Source: Actinernus sp. WN-2022
Lineage: Eukaryota > Cnidaria > Anthozoa > Actiniaria > Actinernidae
DNA: 64,000 nt
Direction of reading: 5' to 3'
Assembly (NCBI GenBank): GCA_030867875.1
Contig: JAOWCC010001634.1
Span: 103,147,321-103,211,320, forward strand
Shown: one piece after another, positions 1 through 11,300 of the stretch
Layout: each line of letters begins with the position of its first letter
Position numbering within the stretch: the stretch's first letter is position 1
Made by a program: the position numbers and the translations under genes
The notes under the pieces: model-generated
The model's database searches: none
What the model was told of the DNA's origin: nothing
The model's input: only the letters and a program-made list of their open reading frames with translations

Positions 1-59
1 TGACTTTTGTAAATGGTTTTAAAGGAAAGCGCACGCGGGGCCGTACGGGTCATGATAAT

Positions 60-190
60 TGGTATTATCAACTTTTTTTATTACTTTGCCATCTATCTGG
101 TGTCGGTTATTTGATTATTGGCTCTCGCCTGTAGCCTTTCGTGAGTGCCAATAATCATAAACTCAGTCTTGGCAACATTAAGAGCCAGCA
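60..190 (-). pseudogene. LINE reverse-transcriptase fragment
   Basis: On the - strand the frame reads LALNVAKTEFMIIGTHERLQ, the segment after the RT palm seen in L2/CR1-type LINEs. It is closely similar to the copy at 54317 (ALNMTKAKVMIIGSQQRIQ). A stop follows at the end of the fragment and a G-run bounds it on the other side. Confidence 0.7.
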
Positions 191-198
191 ATCGATTA

Positions 199-221
199 GG
201 GGGGGGGGGGGGGGGGGGGGG
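199..221. repeat. Poly-G run of 23
   Basis: Uninterrupted G tract. It pairs in composition with the 26-base C tract at 648-673; the two bracket the CCCTGTTCCAG repeats. Lengths may be unreliable because of sequencing. Confidence 0.9.
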
Positions 222-261
222 AATGGGTGTGTGGGTGTGTGCCGCTGAGCCCCTGAAACCC

Positions 262-630
262 ATACCCTGTTCCAGACCAAGATATTGTATTTTTGCGACC
301 CTGTTCCAGACAAAATGGTAAAAAGATACCCTGTTCCAGGCTAGAAACAACGAAAACATACCCTGTTCCAGGCAAAATGGCAACGATATCCTGTTCCAGA
401 CCAGGCTAACGTCTGATATGATACGTACGAGACGTTGCGCTCCACTCGCCGCTCGAATCATAAACAGATAAACGCGTACGGACTCTGCGTTTGAGGCGAC
501 AAGGGACCGTGAATAACTCAAACCGTCCTGAGACCCTTTCAAAATATTCCAGATCAAAACTGTTCCAGATCAAAACTGTGATTTATATACCCTGTTCCAG
601 ACTAAGAATTGTCAAAACCCATACCCTGTC
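262..630. repeat. Dispersed tandem repeats with core ACCCTGTTCCAG
   Basis: The core occurs near 263, 298, 328, 359 and 388 at about 30-base spacing, then near 557, 573, 586 and (cut short) 622. Copies continue with ACAAAATGG or ACCAAG. No coding function seen. Confidence 0.8.
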
Positions 631-647
631 GAGCGGCACGTACCCCT

Positions 648-673
648 CCCCCCCCCCCCCCCCCCCCCCCCCC
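648..673. repeat. Poly-C run of 26
   Basis: Uninterrupted C tract; see the poly-G run at 199-221. Confidence 0.9.
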
Positions 674-1218
674 ACCGGATTAGATTAGAGGCGGCTAAGA
701 TAATATTTGTGTCATCGGCATACGTTGTAGGGGAAGCAAAATTTGTGGTCGATAGTATCTAAGGCCTTTTGGTCGATAAAAATTACCCCGTTGAGTTATC
801 TATTATTATTATTTATTTATTTATTTGTTCTTGACTACTATACATTGAAGTTACAAACATAAAAACAAACACAAAAACATCAAGGGGGCTTTACAAAATA
901 CATAGCCGTATATACTATATATATATATATCTACAAACTAGTTTCATTAAATTTTCTTTTCTGTCTGAAGATTCGACTTGTGAAAAGTATTTTAACATTA
1001 TAAGATATACCTCTAGGGTATAAACTTCGTCATTCTGATTTGCATTATATATTTAATATTTAGCAACGAGCAAACAATAATTAAGGAGACAGCTATTTTG
1101 GGCGAAAGAGCCATATAATATTTATTTACACGATAATATATTCATTGTATGTATATTTGTCACTGATTTAAACCAAACCGAGTATTTGTTCCAGAAAACT
1201 TCAGTCACGGGACAATTA
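674..1218. other. Intron sequence, nothing recognised
   Basis: AT-rich DNA with a short TA microsatellite near 915-930. No exon matching the TOP3A HPPIHPT region was found. Confidence 0.6.
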
Positions 1219-1221
1219 TTA

Positions 1222-1442
1222 GGGTGCGTTCGATTGACCGTATTCCGGAATAAGAATACACAGAATGATCACTACAAATCGCTTATATCGGTACTTTTTA
1301 GCCACTGGAATACTAATTATATCCTAAATATAATATATCAGCAAGCATTTATACCTTACCGTGCAAAATATGCCCGAACCAGTGATTTCCTGATACTATT
1401 CCACCTATTCCTATTCCGGGATACGGTCAATCGAACGCACCC
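1222..1442. mobile_element. PIF/Harbinger-like MITE, 221 bp
   Basis: Inverted termini GGGTGCGTTCGATTGACCGT and ACGGTCAATCGAACGCACCC, continuing imperfectly through ATTCCGGAATA. It is flanked by TTA on both sides (1219-1221 and 1443-1445), the 3-bp target duplication of Harbinger-type elements. No transposase; non-autonomous. Related ATTCCGGAATAG sequence occurs near 2570-2600 and 2815-2830. Confidence 0.85.
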
Positions 1443-1445
1443 TTA

Positions 1446-2247
1446 ATGTTGACATACCAATTATTGGTAGCTTCGGGTAAGGTTGTAAGGGTGCTTTGGG
1501 GTGACAGGAAACCCGATTGGCAATTTATTAATAAGCTGTTTTCATTAAAATAAAACTGACTGTAATTTATTTGTCAAAGATTTTAGCAACTACATGGTTA
1601 AGAGATATTGGAGTTGTTGAGATCGGTTCTTTTTTAACATCTTTTAAAATATGCGACACTAACCAATTTCAATTCAGTTGGAAAAATACCAAAGGAAATT
1701 GATTGGTTAAAGATACGTGTTAAATGGGCTGTGTCACGGTAAGACGTTACATTTGTTTTTCCGGGGCGGAAAGAGCTATTTTCACCAATTTTGATATGAA
1801 CTAACGAACCTCTCGGCCATGTGGGATGCTTAAAAATGAAAGCAAATATGCAAAAATGACTAACACGGACTCGAATGTTATAAATTACTTCTAAAACTTC
1901 TAGATGTAGAGTCATGTTGTTTAGTTATTTTGGCTATATGACCTATATTGGTCGAGTTAAAGTTTGTGTAAATGAGACCAGTTCTATATCACATTTATAA
2001 ACACTCATTAAATATTCATTTATTTTGCTTTTTCCTCATGAATTATTTATGAGTTTTAGAAATCGAGTTTACGTCTTAGTTATTTTAATGTACATTTATT
2101 GTTCCTTTTGTCGGAATTTCCCTGGCACCCATTGATAACAGCGTTAGCTTGAAGGGTGTACCTAGCTGGTTTAAGATTATTATAATAATTGTTATATTAT
2201 TGTTATGGTTATTGTTATTATCTCACATTATGTCCTGTCTTTTTTAG
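1446..2247. other. Intron sequence upstream of exon a, nothing recognised
   Basis: AT-rich. A 93-codon open frame on the - strand (1634-1915) has no recognisable domain and is likely chance. Confidence 0.6.
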
Positions 2248-2307
2248 GGAAACGAGAAGAGACTTTACGAGTTCGTAGTCCGTCACTTCTTGGCTTGCTG
2301 CTCTCAG
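2248..2307 (+). CDS. TOP3A: TOP3A exon a (20 codons)
   Basis: Acceptor tttttag at 2241-2247 and donor gtatg at 2308. Phase 0 on both sides. Encodes GNEKRLYEFVVRHFLACCSQ, which matches the TOP3A segment just after the conserved HPPIHPT region. No exon for HPPIHPT is visible in 1-2247, so the preceding exon is outside the window. Confidence 0.93.
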
Positions 2308-5300
2308 GTATGACATGCCCTTTAATTGGACTGGTTACCTTGAAAAGTACTTAATATGCATATCATTAAAAGAGGGGACTTTAACGGTTTGAAGCCAATT
2401 AACAGCCACCAATCGAACATTGATTCCAGACATGCGCAGAATGCGCATGCGCAGTACCATGGCACAGCGTCTTTAAATTCTGAGAAATTGTCTTGTAAAG
2501 TTCTTTCATTTTGGTTGGTTAATCTAATTATACGAACATGACTAAGGGCGCATTATTTTGGGATTATATCTATTCCTATTCCGGTATAGGAATAACAGAA
2601 TGCGTGAAATACTGAGTGATTCCGAAAAGAACAGATCTTCAAAAGTTGGCATAGGTGACCTAAGAACTAACGTAGAATTAGAAGGAAGTTATTTTTTTTC
2701 GGTTGGACCCGTGCGCCACAGATTTCCCGCCATTTTGCCTCTTCCGAATAAACCGCTGTTCTGATGATTCTGCTCATTCTGTTTATTCTGTTTATTCTGT
2801 CTATTCCGGCTATTGTTATTCCGGAATAGTCCCAACAAAGGAAGGCACTCTAAGTGACATCTGGATGCTTCTCTGGGCCAACGGAGGGCTTTCGTTTGCT
2901 CTATAACGAGCTTGAACGCCGCACGAGAAAATGCGTGGTCTCCCACAACATTTCCAGAATTTCTTCCTCCAGGCTTTCTTCCATCTCCTATACCTCAAAC
3001 ATAATATGATCGGCTTGATGGCACAACTCGCCCAAGACAGAAAAAGTGTCGATGTTAATAGAACATGGGAAATACGTGAACCTTTCTCCTCTGGTGGATA
3101 CTTCACCTCCAAACCCCTGATCACAAAGTTAGGAAAGGTCATACATAAGTGAGCTGCCACTACCAGGACAGTGGTGCGTGCAGAGTAGACATGTGCGATG
3201 GAAATTAACTGGCTGTCGTTTGATCTGAACTGAGGAGCGACTGCATGCCGCGGTTGCCTTGTTCGGAGGAACATTCGGAAAAATAGATAGATGCTAACAC
3301 TGAGTGGCGCGAATACTGAGTACAAAATATCCACGGCTGCGAACAGGAGTTCATCGTACGTAGGCTTCGACCATAACAGTCTGCTGCACTTATAGCGTGC
3401 GTGATCATAGAATGCTTTCCTTCCGTAGCAAGGGCAGGCGAATACAACGGGTAGTATCCATATCGCGGCGATCGTTATCCCTGCAGCTCGTTTGGTGATG
3501 TTAGGATAGTAGCGCTTACAAATAGTCAGATAGCGCTCGTACACTGTAACAGTTATAGTAGTCGTGCTGACTCGTGAGAAATAATGCGTAAAGAACATAT
3601 TGAAGTTACAGAGAAGAGGAAACCTCGCCAGCCGAGGCCCGGCTAAGGAGAAGGCAAGACTGAATGGCACGACAAGCACACAGGAAGCAAAATCCGATGC
3701 GGTCATGCTTAGCACAAACATATTACCGACTGTCCGCATTCTGCTGTCCTTTAAGATGCCTACTATGACTGTCATGTTCCCTATCGCTCCTATTATTATA
3801 GTTAATATTAGTATAGTTGTCTGGAGGGTGGAGTCTCGTGCGTTTCGAAACTTATACTCGTTGGTGGTGCCATTTTGTTGTTGGCTTGAAAAATTCATGG
3901 CTCGGGAAATTGTTGTGAATCTTGTGCTTTGTAAATCTCGCAAGCTTGTCCACTTTCGAACTTGCAGTTAACCAAACACTTCTCCTTCAATGTGAATTAG
4001 TGTAGATTATGGTACGGTAAGCAATTGCGTTCTTGTTTCACTCGTAGAATTTAAACTAGTCTTTCATTGTTCTGCAACGACCCGGTTAGCGTTTTATTAG
4101 TTGAATTGATAAGCCCTACCGTAATAAAAAGTGACCATTCCTCACACAATTAGAAACTTAAGCTATGCGTCTAAACTCGCCTTAAGCATTTGAAGTTCTT
4201 CTTGACGCTACATTAATTCCACTTGAAGACTTGAACTTCAAAAGGAAAGTTAGTAGGTTTCTTTGATACTGAAAACTTGAATTCAAATGTAAGAAACAAC
4301 TTTAACTTTGGCCTCCCTAAGACACGGCAAGGTACTTGCTAGCCCTACATTCATCAAAGGATTTTTTATATCCTTTATTCGTGCCAGGTGCAGATTTTAA
4401 TTTCTGGAATTATTAATGCTTATCTTCACACATTTTATATTTATAGTTATTAGTAGTTTGGAGTAGTTTCCGATATCGCCGTCTAATTGGCCACAACTTC
4501 CTGTGATATTGGAGATACTCATGTCGGTTAATGGACCTCATAGCCGTTAACGCAGGCATGCTGAAAAAAAAACAGTTTTATGGGTTGCCCAGGGGCAAAC
4601 ATCTGGCAAAGACTTGTTTCGGCAAGATTAATACCTTTTTGTTAGGAATATAGACAAAGTAATTGTTTTGTTGTTATGTTTTTGACATGATACTCCATTT
4701 TGAGTTGGACCAAACGCTTAAACCAAGGTTTCTTCTGTATTGATTTTAACAGATTTCCTAAATTAGATAATACGATCTCCTCTTGATAATACACATTATA
4801 TTTATTTTCTAACACAAAGTTTTAAAATGTGAAATAACGAAACACGAGGCGAAATTTTTACCGGAGCAACTGCCTCAGAACAGCTGGTTGTAATGAAACA
4901 ACGAGAATCCTTCGTTGTCGTTGCAAGAAATAGTATGGAAGATAAATACATAATGTAACTGGCTCAGAGCCGGTATTACTAGTCTACCTACTATTGCAAG
5001 AACACTTTGGCGTGTTTGCCATGGTTTCGATTTGAATTTATAAGCGTCAGTATGATGCACAGAGGGTTTTGCACTGAAACCACGCTGTGTTTACAAAATT
5101 TAAAAACAATAGTCCTGGACGGTGTAGTCTTGTGGGCTTTAACAAGAGGCCATGATGGTCTCTTGGCTTTAAAAGAACAAGTTACACCGTAATTTTATCA
5201 AGCGTCTCACATCTCTCAATGTCACACGTTGGAAAAGTAGGGAAAGAGTCGAATATACACCCCATTCCAATATGGCGGATACACGGCCGGAGCATTGGGG

Positions 5301-8300
5301 CGAGACACGAAAACGAGGATAGTTAGGCGGAAGTCGATGTCAAGAAGGTCAAAAGGCGGGAATTTCGCGCAAGTTTTGAAGCAAGTTTGTTTTTCCGAGA
5401 GGGTTGGAATAAGTAGATTTTATCCCCAGAGAGTTAGAAAATATGGCGGATATTCAGGCTATCATTTTCACTGAGGGATATATTCTTCAGTGAAAACGAT
5501 AGCCTGAATATCCGCCATATTTTCTAACTCTCTGGGGATAAAATCTACTTATTCCAACCCTCTCGGAAAAACAAACTCACTAGACAGCTGCAATTTATTG
5601 ACGAATCAGAATTTAAATATTTCCGTTCATGTATGTAACATTTATCGTTTGCTTGCTCCGAAGCTTTGTGGAGCACAGAAATGACGGGATTCTTTTCAAA
5701 ACAAACAAAATGATACGAGATATCGTTATTTAACCTAGTGTGTGGACCATTTTCTGCCGAATATATCCTCATTTAAATAAAGTGGAGATCACAAAGCCAT
5801 GAAGCAACTGTCAATACTACTAACTTTAAGTCGGCAGTTAATAGAAAATAAATATCTGCGGAGAACTCGTTTATGCAAATCGCGAGTTCGATAAAGTGAA
5901 ATAATTAATGCCAAAATTTCATTCTTTAAAATCGTAAACTCCAGAGTGGTTATCTTTCTGCAAACTGCTATTCCACTGTCCGTGCTTTTGTCTGAGTGTG
6001 CATTATAGTTGCTCATCGGAACTGTATTTAAGTTGGTTTTGAAAATAATTGAAAACCTAAAACCACATTTTATATTTTTCATTGAAAACAATAACTGTAA
6101 TTAGCGTTCTGAAAAAAAGATTTTGCACGCAATGCCATGGGCTTTTATCGCACGGCGGCCATGTTGAGTCCCAGGAGAATAAAAACCTTTGTTTTCTTCC
6201 GGTAAAGTCGTTCTGAAACCAAACAGTGCGAGGCTACCTGGGCCAAAACTATTGTTTTATCAAAGATGGCCGAATTGCGATAACAGCCCATTGTGTTATA
6301 TCAGAGCAGAGAACTAGAGCTATTCTTTGAGAACTGTTTCTTGTTAAACCAAATCGCCGAAGTATCCTTGAAAACGTAGGTGGACCATACCGGCGCTGTG
6401 CCAGTAGTATTCTGTATTTATCGTCCATATTATTTCTTGCAACGACAACGACGGATTCTCTAAGATTTGTTCCATTATTAGTGTTGGTTCCTGGACTCCA
6501 CATTCAACAACGCGTTAGGAAATAAATAAATTTATTATCTAACATAGAAAATGCTTCGGTTAAAATCTAATATAGAAAAACGCCTTGGTTAAACGTTTGG
6601 TCTGGCTACCGGTCTGATATCTCTACATCTCGTGAACTGGTACTTTTGCTGAGGCTCGATCGGCAGTCATTTACCCACAATGCACCCGATATAGTTGAAG
6701 GGGTCAGAATTTATAAAAAAATTATGTGTATATATATATATATTCATTTGAGTTATTGTCACAATAACAGAAACTATTTAAGTTGTGCTTTAAGTAACAA
6801 CAAATTAACTTGTTTAGCTTTTTATTTTAGTTCAGTTAAATTTGAAATAAAAATGCGAACAAATGCCCCAAAAACCACTCTTCCAATATGCTAATTTCCT
6901 CAATATAATTACTTTAGTTTTTTGTCATGAACGTGCGGAATTTGAAAACACGCTGTGAAATGTACGATTTGGCGCATAATTAGAAAGCTCGGAGGAGAAA
7001 AGGCTTGGAGTGATTTTGAAGGTTAAAACAAGTGGTCGAAACAAACGTTTGTATCTTGGAATTATGTTTCGTGTTTACTATTTTTCAATACCATGAAATA
7101 TATGGTCCAAAAAACCACAATGATCGGCCAAAAATTTCCCGCTGAAAAGTGCGAATTTTTACGATACCCATGTCACAATAATCGGGGGTTTCTTGGTGTT
7201 ACAGATCACCACATGACGTAAAACAAAGAAAACTATTGTCTTCTAAAGCAAAACAATACCCTGAAATACAAAGAACCTAACCCCAGAAACAATGAATCAA
7301 ACAATGAATCTGCTACACCAAGAAGCACCCACAATTACCGCGAGCCACCTAAAAGGAGAACTGAACCCTAAATCAATCCGACGACTATACAAACTTGTAT
7401 TCAAGAGACATAAGTTCTGCTATTTTATTTCTTTGTGGTGCATATCTAAAATGAGGAAATACGTTTTGAAGGTCGAAAAATAGCCAATTCTACGCTGATA
7501 AAGCTAGTTTGTATGGCGGCTCAATGCAGTGCTTTTTTCCCCGTATCGTACGTCATGCATACCAAGGAAAAATAACCACACCGTCAGCACAAAGAAAGCA
7601 CAATTGTGCGTAATTATGAGTCGTTAGTTTATCTATTCAAAGCCGAAAAGAACATGAGAAAACTAATTTACTCCCCGTAGAGTACGTCACAGATTACAGG
7701 AATTGAGCCGTCTGTACTTAGCGGTGGTTGGGAGGAAGATTTGCAGATTTTCTTTCCTTTGACGCAAAACACAGTAAAATGATTTTTGGTATGAGTCTTT
7801 TCATGTTTAGATCTACTCATTGAGCTAAAGTTGATTTTAGGCTTCAGTTCTCCTTTAAAGTGCACCTAACCCCTTTTGCAATTTTTATACATATGAATCT
7901 TTGAAAGGTTTTGAGTATTTCTGCGAATAAATTTTTGGCTTACAGAGAATATTCTATGTTCTAGGCTTGTTTGAAATGGTGAAAAGTTGACCTTTCCTGA
8001 CCCATGACCGTGTAAGAAAAAGCCTGGGTCGATTCTGGATCTTACGTCACCTCATTAATGCATTATTCTCCATGGCGCCTTTCTATCACAACAACATCGA
8101 TATATAGAGAATTTATACAGTCTGTGAGTTGTTAGTAAAGAAAACAGTTATTTTAGACAAAATGCTAAACATTTATTCAACTTATTGCAAAGTCGAATGA
8201 ATTAGATGACGTAAGATCCAGAATCGACCCAGGCTTTTTCTTACGCGGTCATGGGTAAGGAAAGGTCAAATTTCCACCATTTCAAACAAGCCTAGAACAT

Positions 8301-11300
8301 AGAATATTCTTTGTAAGCCAAAAATTCCTTCGCAGAAGCGGCTCAAAACCTTTCAAAGATTCATTGGTATAAAAATCGCAAAAGGGGTTAGGTGCACTTT
8401 AAGGTTACCGGATACCTTCGTGGTGCGTTTCCAGTGTAAATTATGTAGCTCCTCGAGGAAACATCGTATATACCTCAACCATGAATCATTTTAAAGCTGA
8501 TCAAATTGGCTACAAGAATATATATAAAGTTTTGACTTATTTGAAAATCTCGAATTTTCCGCCATCTCGTTTCTCCGATCTAGCGAGATAGCTTTCAGAA
8601 ACTGCAGCGCCGAAAATATTTTAAGGTTTTTAAATCTGTTTTGCTTTATATCATTTCGGAGGAACCGTATCCGGGAATATCAGATTTCGATTTAGTTCAA
8701 AAGTTATAATGCTTCACGTGAAAAGTTGAAAACATAATCTTAGTAGGTACGCGTCAAAGGCCGTCAAGAGCTCTGTTTTAGAATTTCCCAATTCCCCGAT
8801 ACCGTTTTGTGAAATATTCAGACAAATCGAACAAATTCGTCTTGAGTTGGAGTTTTTCAAATGCTCTATTTTGGATGAAAATCGGAATCGCAGAAAAGAG
8901 TATTTGAAAAATCAAGCTTTCCAGCGTGCACGAATCTGAAGCCCCACCTCTCCAACAATTAGCGACCTCTTGGCCAATCATTCACCATCATAGGCAACTA
9001 GTTCCTGTAAAAACTAGTGTTGGTCTGCATCGGCGGGGAAGATAAACCTCAATCGACTTTAGTTGATTACATACCAGTACTCACCATCATAGTTTGACAG
9101 TGTCTACTCCACAGGGAGCCCAAACGTATTTTCTGTGTTATCAGTGTAATATATGAAACTAAAAATAAAGTTTGAATATCGTCTTTAAACTGTCTGGTCA
9201 TTATTTATGTTAGGTTTGAACTTTTCATAATTAATGGCCAGGGTGGAGAGTTTATCTCACACAATACAAAATTAGGACTCTCTTTTTTTGGCATTGGCGG
9301 TCTGTGCATTGAATATCTAGTGACGTACGAGAAGTATTTTCTAAACCTCGCCAGTGTGTTGGACACGGTATCCAGACCCACGTGCTATGAAACAATGCTT
9401 CCGCTAACGCCTTGGCATTTTCTCGATTAGAACTACTACTTCATAGTCAGTGAAATGTTGGGGAATTTTTCCTGCAAATGTGTGGGAACCCTGGAAATAC
9501 CACAGGGTTCCCACGGTCAGGCCGGAAAAGTCGGGGAAAAACGTTTTTTTCAAGGTCTTGTAAATTCCAGCTTAATTAATTGAAAGTCAGAGTATTTTAT
9601 TTTCATATTGCTACAAGTTTTACTTACTTTTGTTTTGAACATGGCAATGTTCTCAAGAAATATCTTCAATAGGCCTTTCGCAGGAATACAATCACGTGAT
9701 TGTACTAGAGGATAAAAACAATCCTTCATTTACTTCATATATTTAAAGGCACTTGTACGAGGTCGGTAGTGATATTAGCAAAACCTGTATGTAAATGCTA
9801 TTTTCCACTTCCAATCGGTTGTCGATCTTTCTAAAACAGCCTTTTGAAGATTGTTTACCGTCTTCCAATAGGATCATGAGCGCAATTCATTGGTTATTGA
9901 AGTGATATATCAGCACGTGACTGTTTCATGCATATGTCCCATTGGTCAATTGAATTTTGTGGCATGTTAGATGCTTCGACCGAACATGGTCATTGCAACT
10001 ATAGCGAAAGCAGACCATTCAAAATACCGCAGTCTCTTTTGTCAGCGGTTATTATATAATCACCTAAGGAGGAGGCTTGGTAACCTCATTCGATCACAAT
10101 CGCAGTCAGTGAAAAAAAAATTGTGGTAGATACTTGTTTCCATCACCCAAACCACCCATGGCCTGAAAAATCACATACACTAACACAAACCCGAACCATA
10201 CAACATACCCTAACCACTCCGAAACAAGTTCCCACGTAAACGACGAGATAAACGAGAGAGCAAAACATACGAGGTTCTACTGGGATTCGACCCGTAACCT
10301 TCTGCGTGTTACTGTAAGGCAAACGTCATAACGACTAGGCCAAGCAGACATCACGTCATAGCCACTACGCTAAGCAGACCATCCATCTGTCAAAGTTTGA
10401 GCCACCTTCCATTAGAAGTGAGGACTTAAAATCACATCATGACCGATGGCATCATCGTTACGACATCAATAAGTGATTCATGGGGACCTAATGCCATGTC
10501 TGTCAAAGTTTGAGCCGTCTGGAATTAGAAGTGAGGGAGATACGGGCGTGTACTTAAAATCACGTGATCGATGACGTCATCATTACGACTTCGCCATTAT
10601 CAAAGTTTGAGCTGCCTGGCATTAAATGTTTAGCAACAAGCGTGATACCTATTCAAAGCTTGATTACGTAGTATTTCTAGAACCTTCGCCTAATTGTGTC
10701 GAGTCACCAGGATTGTGTATTCTATGTTGTATCAATTAAAGTAGTCTAGAATGTTTTACAAGTGACGCGCTGTGTGACAAAGTTTTATTATTCAGGATAT
10801 TCGATATATTATTCAATGTAGCAAGATCAAATTGATCGCGAAAACCTATATTTAAAGCAAAATGCCCCACTGGACTTTGAAAACACATATCGAAGAAGTT
10901 AGAACGAGATTTTATCCGGTCCAAATCGGCGCAGAAATGAGTTTTGACTAAGCCCTGCGGTGTGACGTGACCATTCGAAACTAAATCCAATCACTAGCTA
11001 TTGCGTTACTTTGTTGGAATGGACAGGAATGTAATTTGATCAGTCCTGTGACCTATGAAATTTTAAGCGAAGCGATTAATAAACACGCTTCGTTGAAATA
11101 ACCCTTTATCCGAATATACATGGTAATTCATATTCCTTTGTATTTCCAAAGTAGATAAGCAAGAGTATTAAATCTAAAATAACTTTGCTGACGAACAATC
11201 GAGGCCTCGAACGATCGTGAGGAATCAGCTCTGTGATACTGTTCAGTTCTGAGAATTGTAATGTATTTATTGTCGAAATTTGTAGAGCCATTACATATAC

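Noticed and set aside
2689..2946. Open frames overlapping the 3' end of the GPCR
   Set aside because: Shadow frames over a short AT-rich repeat; no domain.
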